Shown here: positions 44,776 through 56,690 of the stretch, one piece after another
Layout: the number at the start of each line of letters is the position of its first letter
How positions within the stretch are numbered: the stretch's first letter is position 1
DNA from: Dichetophora obliterata
Taxonomy: Eukaryota; Arthropoda; Insecta; Diptera; Sciomyzidae
NCBI GenBank assembly: GCA_963920525.1
Contig: OY986439.1
Span: forward strand, 48,053,482-48,117,481
Length of the DNA stretch: 64,000 nucleotides
Direction: 5' to 3'
Notes under the pieces: generated by a model
Seen by the model: only the letters and a program-made list of their open reading frames with translations
Told to the model about the DNA's origin: nothing
Databases searched by the model: none
Program-made: the position numbers and the translations under genes

Positions 44776-47053
44776 ATGGATCTAAATGCATTGCCGTCTA
44801 CATCGCAAACCGCAACAACATCAACAAGTAACGAAACTCATTTGAAGCATTTGCCTTCGCACGATGTTGCTGTTTTTGGTGCATCTTGTGATTTGAGTGG
44901 ACTCAATCTGCCAACGAAACAGGATATTTTAAGATGTTTTTTTTCTTGGCCGAACGTGCTAAACTCGAAAACAAAATGTTTTCGTATAAAACATTCGTAC
45001 CGCACGTAACAGACAAATTGATTGAAATTTGGAGTCAACTTAATGTTGAAATTATAACAAAAAAAAGTGTTGGTAGAAAATTGGGTACATTGATTGACAA
45101 GTATCAAATCGAAACTAAACATCCAAAAATCGCCACATTCAGAACGTTCGTCCAATCTACAAAAGAGTTATTTTACATCGGCAAATGTCAATGTGACTTG
45201 AAGGCAGCATTATGCTCATGTGGATTGATTCCAGATCATTTGAAAGAGTTTATGCGAGATCAAAATAATGTCAGAAGATTGACGATACCGGAATTCGTGC
45301 CAGAAGTTGAAGAGCCAGCACCAACGTCAACAATAATACCAACAAGCGTTGAAGAGACCCATTTAGCATATGAACCAAGTACTGATGCAGATGAGCCAAG
45401 TTCAAATCCACAAGATGTTCCGCCACTGATACGAGGACCGTATACTCCCAGATACGATGCTTCGAACTTCGCTGCGATGTGTGATCGATTTGGTATGTCA
45501 GATAGAATAGCAGCAGCACTCGCAACATCCCTTATGCAAGACATTGACGTAAAAGATGCACATGGCAATCCGATCATCATGGATAAAAATAAAGTACGTC
45601 GAGAAAAAGCCAAATGCAGAGAAGAATTGCTTCGTAAGCAGTATGATGCATCCAATTTGATAGCATTTTCATTCGACGGCCGAAAAAATGATGCTTTAAC
45701 AATGGAAAAAATCGATGAGAAGTTGCATCCAAGGATGGTGAAAGAACCACATCTAGTTGTTTTGAAGGAACCAAATTCTCGATTGATAGGCTACACAAAA
45801 GTCGAAAATGAAGATGCTGAACACAAATTGATGACATTGAATGGATTCTTCGTCGAAAAAGAAATTGCTCTCGATGCATTAATCGGCATATGCTGTGATG
45901 GTGAGCCAACAAATAATGGCGTAAGAAATGGGATTTTGCGTCGATTTGAATTGCATTTAAATAGACCGCTGCATTGGTTTGTATGCCTTCTGCACTTCAA
46001 CGAGCTGCCATTTCGTCATTTGTTTAACACTTTGGACAAATCATCGACCACTGGACCACGAACAACAACCGGAACGTTGGGCAAACAAATTGAAACGTGT
46101 GAAAATCTTCCGGTATGTATCATTTTTCACATCGATTTTTTCCATTATTAAATGGTAAAATTGCATTTAATTCATCTAATTTCTTTTTTTTTCAGCTTAT
46201 AGATGAATTCGAGATAATCGTGCTAGAGAACATGCCACCTGATTTAGATCCATTTGAATTATCCACCGATTCAAAGTACCTATACAAAATGGCCAATGCA
46301 ATTTCGAATGGTGTTGTTCCTGCGGATTTGTCTCACATTAAACCAGGACCAATAGCACATTCACGTTGGCTCACCAAGGCGAATAGATTGTTGCGGTTGT
46401 ATGTGTCAACTGAAAATCCATCAAGGAATTTGAAAATTCTGGCAACATACATAATGAAGGTGTATGTGCCGATGCACTTCAACATCAAGTACTATAATTC
46501 GGTGGTCTTCGGTAGTGTATTATTTCACAAATTCATTCGTTGGACACAATATTTGGATACAAATATACGCCAAGTTGTGAATAATGTCATTAAAGACAAT
46601 TCATATTACGCACATTCCGAAAATATTCTGTTAGCGATGTTATTTGATGATAAAAAAGAGACACGAAACATCGCAATCAAGAAAATTTTACACTACCGAA
46701 GAAATCTGTACGACCCGGCACATCTTAGAGTTTATCAAAAACCTTTGATAAACTTCAATTGTACAGATTATACGAATATGATTGATTTAAATAAAGATGA
46801 TGTCTTATTCGAACCACCGTTTACGCATACCATTCCGTATGATCATTTGGAACAATATATAGAATACGATGATCCACCATTGCCTGATCCAAGAATTCCG
46901 GTACACATACAAGCAACGGAAAGACATGTTCAGTTGCTGGCTAGCGTTTCTAAACGTGTTTTACAAAAAAATCGACACAGTGTTATGGCAGTTACATCAG
47001 AAAGCCGTGCAAAATACCCCAGACTGGAAAGCAAGAAAGACTTTCAAAAATAA
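44776..47053 (+). pseudogene. Putative transposase of unassigned family, two exons, one frameshift
   Basis: Exon 1 runs 44776-46112 and exon 2 46196-47053, together about 730 codons; ATG 44767 is an alternative start. Blocks in order: Cys-rich CQCDLKAALCSCG (about residues 140-152), a Pro/Thr-rich linker, AFSFDGRKNDALT, ICCDGEPTNNG, LHWFVCLLHFNELPFRHL, then in exon 2 NAISNGVVPADLS, PGPIAHSRWLTKANR, AHSENILLAML and LINFNCTDYTNMID. I know these blocks from uncharacterised proteins in many animals. The Asp of FDGRKND and the Asp of CDGEPTN, followed by an HW..CLLHFNE block, resemble the layout of an RNase H-fold transposase; this is inference. The only break seen is a T-run length change at about 44937-44944. 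A TAA stop and an AATAAA near 47141 follow. Confidence 0.75.
46113..46195 (+). other. Intron of the copy A gene
   Basis: CTTCCG|GTATGT at 46112/46113 and TTTTTCAG|CTT at 46195/46196. The same position is split in the related copy B (intron 49583-49654), where the flanking protein (CENLP before, DEFE/DFEE after) is conserved. Confidence 0.85.
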
Positions 47054-47498
47054 CTTATTTCGCTTTTCTTCCACTAAATTAATTTTTTTGTTTTTTTTGC
47101 ACATGTTCTTAGTTTTTAGGTTGAATTTCTGTTGACAAAAAATAAAATAAAGATCAATATTACCGAAAAAAATTTAAATTTTTCTCAGAAAATAGACGAA
47201 AAATAGTTAAAATATGCATGAAACGCCCTCTGGCGGTGGTCATAGGTAAAAATAAAGATCAGAAATTAATTTCTCGACCCCAAAAACCCCCCATATACAC
47301 ATAAAAAAGATAATATAACGATAAATAAAAAATCGAATTTTGAATCAATGATGTTATAGCGGAAAAATCATTTTTTGAAAAGTGGGAGACTCGAAAATCG
47401 AGATAGACCTATGGTTTCTTCACCAAAGTTGCTTAGAATTGTCTATAGAATCTTCCCAGGGGGTGGCTTTAATCGACAAAAAATTTGGCCCGCCCTAA

Positions 47499-47510
47499 TA
47501 TATATATATA
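47499..47510. repeat. 12-bp (TA)n linker between the two sister transposons
   Basis: TA repeats occupy exactly the gap between the CCCTAA end of copy A and the TTAGGG start of copy B. They continue outside both elements at 43759-43773 and 51011-51020, so both inserted into one microsatellite. Confidence 0.9.
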
Positions 47511-48160
47511 TTAGGGCGGGTCGATTTATTTTTCGACAATTTCCCTATGATTTCCGTATTCTATGGGTTATTCCATGAAAATTTGCCAAAGGAACCATAC
47601 CTCTATCGTTAAAATCGAGTCCTCTACTTTTTGTTGGTAGATTTTTTCCCAAATTGACGTTCGTATGAAATATTACCTACACGTTCACATCCATAACTCA
47701 AAAACTATCGATCGGGTATAATCGCGTTGGAAAGGTGAGCTCATTTTGATCAATTTACAAAAAAAATCTCCAACATTGGTCCAACGGTTCAAAAGTAACT
47801 GGCATTTTTGTCCAAATTTTGGAGCATTTTTCCATTTTTTTCATGATTTTGTCCAAGAATATTACTTTCATGGCCATTTTTTTGGCTCAATTTTTTTGAC
47901 TTACGAAGCTTACGAACCTTACGTTACGACTGGACTGATTTGCGCTTTACATTATTGGCATATTTTTTCACATGGTGCACACCCTGTGTTATGTTTGTTT
48001 ATTTCTTTTTGTTTTTAGTTTCTTTATAGACTTCTTTATTTTTGTTTGTTTATAATATTCCAATGTATGCTAGTTTTGTTTGAGCGTCATTTCAGTGAAG
48101 TGTTACTTGAAATAACTAATAAATAATCAAACTATTTTGAAATTTAGAAAAGATTTAAAG

Positions 48161-48239
48161 GTAAGTGTAAAAACATTGCTAACTATTATAGTTAATAGTT
48201 ATATTATTATTCTATGAAAAACATATTTAATTCCTTTAG
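48161..48239 (+). other. Putative 5'-UTR intron of the copy B gene
   Basis: AAAG|GTAAGTGT at 48160/48161 is a consensus donor, and TTCCTTTAG ends at 48239, 14 bases before the ATG at 48254. Length 79 nt. It suggests that transcription starts upstream, between the left inverted repeat and 48160. Confidence 0.5.
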
Positions 48240-48253
48240 TGACGGTTTAAAAA

Positions 48254-50523
48254 ATGGATTCAGAGCCTGGTTCATCGCAATATCCAACAGATACCCAACG
48301 CAGTAGTTTGCAACATTTGGTCTCTCATGATGTTTTTTCTTTTGGCGTGGCCTGTGAATTACCTGATATTAATCTGTCAACTAAACGAGATATATTGAAG
48401 TACTATTTTTTCTTGGCCCAAAAGCGTTCAAAAGCCCAAAGCAAAATGTTTTCCTATAAAACATTTACTCCCCAAGTAGCAGACAGATTGTTAGAAATTT
48501 GGAATCAACTTAATATTGAACTTATACTCAAAGGTAGCATCATTAGAAAATTGAATAAATTGCTTGACGCATATAGTAATGCAGATAAACAACGAGTAAA
48601 ACGCGCAACAGAATTCAAAAAATTCGTAGAATCAACAAACCAATTATTCAACATTGGAAAATGTAAATGCAACTTGAAAGAAAACGACTGCTCATGTGGA
48701 TCTATCCCAGAAAACTTAAAAGATTTCATGCGCGATCAATATAATGACAGAATACAAACGATACCGGAACACGATAGTGGAAGTGAAGAGACGATACCAA
48801 CGACTATACCAACAATCCCAGTGAGCAACGATCCTACATACGAACCACATTATGACGAAATGGAAGTTGATGTGAGAGGAGGTTCAGATTTAGTTCTACC
48901 ACCACAAACATACACTCCCAGATACAATACTAAAAACTATGCAATGATGTGTGACAGATTTCGTGTGCATGATAGAATGGGATCAGCATTGGCAACAGCT
49001 CTGATGGAAGACCTGGGCGTAAAAGATGCTCATGACAATCTTGTCATCATGGATAAAAGTAAACTTCGTAGAGAAAGAGAAAAATGGAGACAAGACGCAC
49101 TTCTTAAGCGGTATGATGGCTCGAATTTGATATAATTTTCATTCGACGGCAGGAAAAATGATGCTCTAACTGTAGAAAAAATTGATGAGAAGTTGCATCC
49201 AAGGATGGTTAAAGAACCTCATCTAGTTGTTTTGAGGGAACCAAAATCTCAATTGATAGGCTACACAAAACTAGAAAGTGAAACTGCGGCAAGCAAAGTC
49301 AACAAATTGATCGAATTCTTCCAAGAAAAACAATTGTCTCTCGATTCATTAATTGCCATATGCGCTGATGGTGAACCAACAAATACTGGCGTACTCGGTG
49401 GAATTTTGCGACTATTCGAAAAACAGTTAAAGAGACCACTGCACTGGTTTGTGTGTCTTCTGCACTTTAACGAGCTTCCGTTTAGACATTTGTTTGACAC
49501 TTTAGACACATAAACCACCACTGGACCACGATCAACTACCGGAAAGTTGAGCTCAAAAATTGCTGATTGTGAAAATCTTCCGGTATGTAATTTTTATAGC
49601 TGATTCTTTACCATTTTTAATTTTTTTTTTTTAGCTTTTATGTTTTCTTTTCAGGTGGTAACCGATTTTGAGGAAATCGCTTTGGAAAATATGCCTCCTG
49701 GTGATTTAAATCCAGAAGAATTATCTACCGATTCGAGGTACTTGATGTTAATGGCCAATGCAATTTCTAATGGTGTGGTTCCTGCGGATTTGTCTCACAT
49801 AAAACCAGGGCCAATTGCACATTCTCGTTGGCTGACCAAAGCCAATAGATTATTACGGTTGTATGTGACAACTAATAATCCAACTGAAAATTTAAAAATT
49901 CTGGCTAACTATATAATAAAAGTATACACGCCAATATATTTCAACGTTAGGTATTATAGCTCTGCCGCATACGGTAGTACATTACTTTTTAAATTTATTA
50001 CTTGGACACGATTTTTACCACCGAATTTACTTGGAGTTGTAAACACAGTAATTCAAGATAATCCATATTTTGCACACTCAGAAAATATATTGCTATCTAT
50101 TCTATGTTGTTTGATGATAGAATGGAAAAACGAAACATTGCTATAAAGAAGATTTTACATTACCGAAGAGATATTGTCGACCCAACGGAACTTAAAGTTT
50201 ATAAAAAATCTCTTATAGACTTTAATTGTACGGAATATACAAATATGATTGATTTAAATGACGATACCATTTTATTCGAACCACCGTTTACGCAAAGTTA
50301 TTCGTATGAACATTTGGAGGGATATTTAAATTACGAAGTGCCACCGTTCGATGATCCACAAATTCCTTTACACATTCAAGGAACGGAAAGACATGTCCAA
50401 TTTCTGGCTGCCACTGCTAAGCGAGTTGCAGGAAAGAATGTAGACGGCGCTATGGCGACGACATTAGAGAGCCGTACGAAAACACCAAGACTTGAAAGCA
50501 AACAAGACTTTCAGAAAAAATAA
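48254..50523 (+). pseudogene. Sister putative transposase, two stops and one frameshift
   Basis: Exon 1 is 48254-49582 and exon 2 49655-50523. It shares all blocks of copy A: Cys-rich CKCNLKENDCSCG, FSFDGRKNDALT, ICADGEPTNTG, LHWFVCLLHFNELPFRHL, NAISNGVVPADLS, PGPIAHSRWLTKANR, FDDRMEKRNIAIKKIL and FNCTEYTNMID. It also confirms the copy A exon-exon border. TAA at 49133-49135 stands where copy A has Ala in LIAFSFDG, and TAA at 49511-49513 follows DTLDT. A frame change near 50103 splits the ENILL and FDDR blocks. The acidic candidates (FDG, CADGE) are retained. The more numerous breaks indicate an older insertion than copy A. Confidence 0.78.
49583..49654 (+). other. Intron of the copy B gene
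   Basis: CTTCCG|GTATGT at 49582/49583 matches the copy A donor exactly. A T-rich stretch ends TTTTCAG|GTG at 49654/49655. Length 72 nt. Confidence 0.82.
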
Positions 50524-51020
50524 TGTTTTTTTTCACATTTGTCTTTTACTACACTCAAATTGAATATTTTTTTTTGATAATAGGTTGATAGATACTTTAT
50601 TATCTCTTAATTTGAATTTTTGTAGAAAAAAAATAAAAAGGGAAAAAAAATCAAAAAGTTGGTTTTATGTGTTAAATTTGTTTTAGCAATATCGCATGAA
50701 TGAATCAACCGAATTCAATAAATTTGGGCTTAAACTCTTCGTTTTGAATTGTAAATTGAATAAAATAATGGGTTGAGCCAAAAAAATGGCCATGAAAGTA
50801 ATATTCTTGGACAAAAATGGAAAAATGGTCCAAAATTTGGACAAAAATGCCCGTAACTTTTGATCTTTTTACCAACAAAAAGTAGGGGACTCAATTTTAA
50901 CGATAGAGGTATGGTTCCTTCGGCAAATTTTCATGGAATAACCCATAGAATACGGAAATCATAGGGAAATTGGTGAATTTTTTCACTCCCTACAAATCGA
51001 CCCGCCCTAATATATATATA

Positions 51021-54000
51021 TCTCAAAAATATTTCATAGTCTAAAGAAAAGTTATTTAAATACAAATTTATTTTGTATCGTAATTTATTATTTGATATTT
51101 TTGGCATTAAATCGCAAAAATTTACACCTACACGTAAGAAGTTTATTTACAACTTCTAATGGCTTGTAAACAAAGAACGTATTAAAAGATCGAAATAAAA
51201 TTTCTTGTGTGTTCAAATAAAAATTGAAATATTAAAATGGCGTATAAATTTTTATTATTCTACTGGTTAATGCGTGTCGCTTTCAATACTTTTCTACCAA
51301 CCTGTTTATTTCCACTTAAAACGTTAAAAGAGTGGCTCTGTATTTTCAAGCGTATAGTGTGATATAATTGTTAATTATTGCAGTAATACCAGGACAAATG
51401 GTCTTCATTGTACCTTCTCAACTTTAAGGCAATTTCTTTTTATTTTATTTTAATTAATTTTTCTTTTTTTTTGCTTTGTACTCTTTTTTTTCTATTAGAA
51501 ATAGAAGAACAGCATATTCTTTTCCAAGCACTTGTGTATTTCTTAAATAAAAATCAGCCTCTGAATTTGTCTAATCTGATAACTTTGCACTTAACTTAAC
51601 CCTGTCAAGTAAATCCTTTTTGAGTACTATTAAAATCCATTTAACATGGTCCTCACAGTAATTACAACAAATCAAAAGCCGAATTAGCTGCCGCCTTCAC
51701 CGTAGCCAATATAAACCACAAAACAACTACACATGGACACGCGTACAGCATACTCGTAATCCAGCTTCCACTTCCGGTTTGACATGTGACAAATTGTGTC
51801 CTTGGAAATTGGTTTTATTTGTTTCATCGTACGAATTCAGGAAGTTCATCAATTGTTTTGTCGCGCAAACAATGCCGGATTGAACGAATGAGCGGCTGTG
51901 ATTTAAAATATTATTTTTATAAAGCTACACTGGGCGGTGCACTGTACACGCCCCACACATGAACACTTCTTTCCCACCTTAAGGCTGGGCATTGCACCTT
52001 TTTTGATTTTAAATAGAATTCGAAATTCAAATAAATTTACTCTTTGCGAGAATTTGTGCAGCATCATTTTTGTTGCGGCCTCGGCTTGTGTGTCATAAAT
52101 GGGATGAACGCAGGACGCACTCACGCACTCATACTCATAAAACACACACAAATACGTATAAGAATATGAGCTACTAGGCGTTCCCTGGTAGCTCGACCTG
52201 AAGCGCGAGAGCATACCTTCTGCTTCCTGCCTACAGGCCAGCCTACTTTATATCCAGGCAGTTGTATTCTAATAACTGCGACGCATTGACGATTGTGTTT
52301 GTTGGTTTTTGTGCATGGCGATGTGTCCGTCTATCAATGAATCTGGTGCTGCTGTGTGCAAAATATGAGCACATATGTCAGATTCGTCTTGCTGAGTTTT
52401 TGGTACGTGCGCCGTTTTTTCATCTTTTTTGGCTCCTAGTTGTTTCATACCAACTTTTGGAACAACAATGCACACGAACTATTGCATTAACTCGTATCCT
52501 TTATCCTTATGCATACATTTACGCCTGCGTGTAAATTGTTGACAGTTCTTTGCTTGTAGTCCGTTGACGCCTGTAAAATTTTCAACATTCCCTTAATTGT
52601 GTAGGCGGGTAGAGCATGAGTTGTCCAAATTTAAGTTTCAATTGGATCTAAATAATCCTTCATTTATAAGTTATTCGGAATCATCTTGAAAGAGAGTGTG
52701 ATGTGGATATTTTCGGTGTCAGAAATTCGATTAATTGGCCAATAGATTTTTTTGATTTTGTATAAGTTGTGCCAAAAAAATGTAGAAACAATAATAACTG
52801 ATTATAATTTCAACTTTTCGACACGATTTTCCCTATAGTACTTAAAACGAGCATACAGCGAAAATTCGTTCTAAGTAGTTGCATTATATAAAAAAACGTC
52901 GTAATGAAGTAACCCATCAAGTGATCTTCAAAATGTTTTTGTGTACACCGGTTCAAAATTTTGTTTAATTTTTAAGCTTTTTAAGTTGAAATACACATTC
53001 CTTGAAAAAAGTTGAAGTTGGTTATACATAGGTTGAGTATTTCAAATTGTTTGGATGCCAATTTCATTTGCTTAATATTTTATTTTATTATTCTAAGCAA
53101 ATTTCTTTTAATTAATTTATAATTTTTTTTTAGAATTATATATAAATATAATGCCAAATAAGTTCGTGAAGAAACAGGTTGCAACAACAAGTTCTTTACA
53201 GAAAAAACCACCGAGCAGACTAGACAGCTGTTTCGTTGATCGCTACATCAACCCTGCAATAGTCTTCTATAGCATCTGCAGTGCACTCACTCCGGAATTA
53301 TATGCGCTTTGTGCCTTTCAAGACAGTGTTTTCTACTATTTGCAAAAAAGGAAAAGTTAAAAAATGACTACAATAATTCTGCAAAGATTTGTTGTTGTGC
53401 TCTTTGTTTACTTCTTCATCCCGACTCAATCTTGTATCCTGTTGTAATAATCAATCTAGATTTTATCTAATTTAACTTACATGTGACTTTTTCAGTCTAA
53501 GAAATTAAAAAATAACAAAAAAAGTTTGACTTTTTAAACCAAGAAGTTGAAGAATTTTACTAAAAACAGGAACCGGCAGTGCTTTCGGGCTGGAGCACAG
53601 TGCGTTGAATGGGGACACAAAAACAAAATCAAAAAAGCATTTTGTAAATATCTTTGTTAATAAAATTATGCGAGATTTTTAAACTTTACCAATTTAATTG
53701 CACAAAATATGATATTTTTATATATGAAAAGAAGAATAAAAATTTTTAAAATTTTGTGATATTCATAGAAGTAAAAAAATATGCAGAATTATTCACGAAA
53801 GTTATTAGTTTTGCCAAAAAAAATTTAAGGTCTCATCGATTGCCATAAATTTTAAATATTTTCCTGAAAAATATATCTGTTGTCAGTTTCCAAAGTTTAA
53901 TTTGCCTTCTTTCATAAACAAAAAGTTGAGTCGTGTTTTATAAGGTTGGTTTTTGTGAAATTTGGTCAGTTTGGTATGAAAATAATGCACAAAAAATTAC

Positions 54001-54564
54001 TTAAGTTGAAAAGGAAAAAAAGTCGGTATCTTCGATTTTTCTAATTTGTTCTTAGTATTTTTGTTTGATGTATCCACTTTTTGTTTCCAAAATTTTATTT
54101 GCCTTTTTGATAAAAACCAAAGTTATTACGTTTTTACCATTATTAGTTTTTGTGAGCAGTTGTATGGAAAATTGCATTTTAGAGTTTAAAAAGAAACAAA
54201 TTCTATCAAAATTAACTTTCTCGCAAATTTTTTTCGTATTCATTTATCAATTTGTGTCGAGAAAGATGAAAAAAAATTATATATATAAATAATTATAGTT
54301 TATTTTTATTATTTTAACAACTAAACCGATTTTAAATAAATTGATCCTGAAAGTAGGAAAGTAGGAAATTTTTATTTATTTTATTTTTATTTATTTATTT
54401 TTATAAAATTAAAAGCTAACATCAGTACACTTAGAACTATGTTCTTTTATAGTACAAAAATCATTTAGTTTAGTTAAATAAGAATTTAATTAGATTAAAT
54501 TAGATTAACATTATAAAAACCGGGAAATAATTTTATAATAGTTGAAGTTTCAAACATAAAGTGT
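51021..54564. other. Non-coding, probably host DNA, with one weak small ORF
   Basis: No repeat ends or transposon proteins are recognised. A 69-codon frame at 53151-53360 (plus) starts MPNKFVKKQVATTSSLQKKP and has ordinary composition, but no motif, no partner exon and no conserved match known to me. CA-containing tracts and GC-richer patches at 51700-52560 look like fly intergenic, intronic or untranslated DNA. Confidence 0.4.
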
Positions 54565-54572
54565 ATAGCGAT

Positions 54573-55923
54573 TAGGGCTTTCAATTTCGGGACTCAAAAG
54601 CAATTTCGTGATTTCGGGATTGATTATTAAGAATCCCGGGATCCCGGGGTCAGTCCCGGGGTTTGAAAAACAGATAAACACAGATAAACAGAAAAACAAA
54701 TTTAAAAAAAAATAATTCGTTTGCAAGGCATGCAAGATAGAATATTTTTTAATAAAAAATTGCCCAAAGGAATAAAAAAAAACACAGTTTACTTAAATTT
54801 TTTATAAAAAGTTAATTTATTTTATTTCTTTATATTTATAAAGGATGAGAATATATATATATTTTTGATATATATCTATAGTACAATTCATTAAATTCAT
54901 ATTACTGACATAATAATACTAACATAAAATAGGTAAATTTTTTGACATCACTGAAGCCCTTGAAAGGTTAGTTAGGCTGATTGATTTTGAAAATACGCTC
55001 CTAAAAATACTAAGGTGTCATTCCAAAGGCTTGACCGAATTTAGGTAGCAAAATTTCTAGTCGAAAAGAAATATCTCTCGGACTCAACACTACCCAGTAA
55101 AAAAGTTCTTCCAGAAGAAGGTAAGGTGGAAGGGAAAGTCTTGAATTCCATCCCTTCCACTTTCATACCCAAAAGGCATTCTTTTAACATATGCATGTCA
55201 TTGGGAGTCTTTGAAATTTAGTCTTCTCTTGAAGTGCTTCCAGAATTTTTTCAATGGAAGATTTCTTTGAGCCCTTCAATGAAAGTATTCTAGTAGGTGT
55301 TTTCCAGGAAAACTTTAAGAAGGTATTCCATGGAAATTAATGGTTTTTGTGGTTAGGGGGGCTTAAAAAATTATACGGAAAATATCCTTTTTCCCCAGAT
55401 TTTCTCGCGATTTTGGTGTTGGAAATAAGAAGTTGTTGGGGTTTATTGGGAGTTTTAGAAATCCCATGAAAAATATCTCAAACATATACCATAATTATAT
55501 GTATTTTTTCTTTCTTTAATTACATTTAATGAATGCTATTTGAATGTCTTCCAGAAGTAGTTAATGAGAATGCCTTTTGAAACCACTTCTAAATAAGGCT
55601 AAGAAAAAGCACAATTGGATCCATAGAATGTCTTCTGGAAGCTGTGTCTGTAAGAATGCATGTCACATTTAAATCAAAAATTTTGCTGGGTAGTAGGCAG
55701 AATTGATATCAAATAATCATATGATTTTCGAAGCAGATTACCGCAAATGCCACCATATAAATATATTTTTATTTTATCGAATGTCACATTAAAATGTTGC
55801 ATTTTTGCAATTTGAAGGCACTTTTGCAATTTAGGTCTTATAATTTTTGAACTGTCAGGACTGGAAAAAGTTTGTGGTTTCGGGATCCGGGGATTGGGAT
55901 TGGATTTGAAATTGGAAGTCTTA
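54573..55923. mobile_element. hAT-type non-autonomous element, 1351 bp, perfect 8-bp duplication
   Basis: ATAGCGAT at 54565-54572 and 55924-55931 flanks TAGGGCTTTCAATTTCGGGA and, reading inward from the right, TAAGACTTCCAATTTCAAAT. Subterminal GGGATCCCGGG words (54630-54660) and GGGATCCGGGG (55880) lie inside the ends. No transposase is present. The end fragment at 26968 belongs to the same family. A TA-flanked MITE is nested at 55093-55690. Confidence 0.8.
55093..55690. mobile_element. 598-bp MITE nested in the hAT element, TA flanks
   Basis: TA at 55091-55092 and 55691-55692 flanks CCCAGTAAAAAAGTT and, inward from the right, CCCAGCAAAATTTTTGA. TTCCAGAAG words recur inside (55110, 55250, 55550) and on the other strand (CTTCTGGAAG, 55632). 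TA flanks suggest the mariner superfamily. No coding. Confidence 0.6.
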
Positions 55924-56109
55924 ATAGCGATGATTTAGAATAAAGTTAAAAAAAAAAAATATTTGTAAATAATTTGTTTATAATAATTTTATTTATTTAC
56001 AATACATTCAATTATTTATTCAATGCCCATGACCAAAATATTTTACTTATTTATGCCTTAGAAGTTGGATTTCTGCATAGCAACTTAAATAACGTTTACC
56101 TGGATATAG

Positions 56110-56690
56110 GCTATAAATATTAGTTTGTATCTTCCATACAAAACCATGTAAAAACTATTGTATAATTATGCTACAGTATTATATACTACCCCAAAGGTCT
56201 AACCGGTTCAAATCATTTGCAATATACATCTTTTTTTAAATTTGCCTAGCTTCCTGACCGAGTTTCGTTAAGATCGTCAAAGTTTTGAATGTACCTCCCA
56301 CACAAAATCAGGTGAAAAATGAAAATAGGTCCAAGCGAGATACCCCTAGGGACCTACTGATTTTGAAAATTTTACACACATATAACTTTTTTTTCTAGTC
56401 TTTTGACCAAGTTTCAAAGATGACCAAGACGTCAAAGTTTTGAATGTACCTCCCATACAAAATCAGGTGAAAAATGAAAATAGGTCCAAGCGAGATACCC
56501 CTAGGGACCTACTGATTTTGAAAATTTTACACACATATAACTTTTTTTTCTAGTCTTTTGACCAAGTTTCAAAGATGACCAAGATCGGCAAAGTTTTAAA
56601 TGCACCTCACATACAAAACATGTTACCGATTGATATAGGTTCAAGGGAGGTACCCCTAGGGACCGTCCGATTACAACTATTTTAAAATTT
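56110..56690. repeat. Tandem array, unit about 155 bp, nearly four copies
   Basis: CGTCAAAGTTTTGAATGTAC starts units at 56275 and 56430, and CGGCAAAGTTTTAAATGCAC starts one at 56586. The first two full units are almost identical over 155 bp (shared GATACCCCTAGGGACC). An older, diverged unit precedes them (56120-56274) and a diverged partial one follows. The near-identity of the middle pair points to recent unequal exchange. Confidence 0.85.

Larger units (their letters stand above)
43774..47498 (+). mobile_element. DNA transposon of unassigned superfamily, copy A, with ~290-bp terminal inverted repeats
   Basis: The left end starts TTAGGCCGGGCC and the right end reads inward TTAGGGCGGGCC. The inverted repeat extends to about 44068 on the left and about 47219 on the right, sharing blocks such as AAAGCCACCCCCTGGGA, TATGGGGGGTTTTTGGGGTC and CCGCCAGAGGGCG. 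The outer flanks are a TA microsatellite, so the duplication length (TA, or 8 bp of TA) cannot be read. Inside is one two-exon gene. A smaller pair CCGCACTGAAC/GTTCAGTGCGG at 44160-44249 lies in the presumed promoter region. A related element starts 12 bp further right. Confidence 0.85.
47511..51010 (+). mobile_element. Sister DNA transposon, copy B, with long asymmetric inverted repeats
   Basis: Both ends start TTAGGGCGGGTCGATTT. The left arm runs to about 47894 and the right arm back to about 50772. Shared blocks are CCCTATGATTTCCGTATTCT, AACCATACCTCTATCGTTAA and TGGCCATTTTTTTGGCTCAA. The left arm carries about 145 bp (47640-47790) missing from the right arm. The one gene it contains is clearly related to that of copy A, but beyond TTAGG(G/C)CGGG the arms differ from copy A, so this is a separate subfamily. 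Confidence 0.85.

Noticed and set aside
45260..45912. Several minus-strand ORFs of 85-131 codons
   Set aside because: They are shadows of the putative transposase on the plus strand and have no recognisable motifs.
47375..47578. ORF in the terminal repeat of the sister transposons (also 43640-43909)
   Set aside because: It falls in the inverted repeats, and the same words appear on both strands as DNA repeat sequence.
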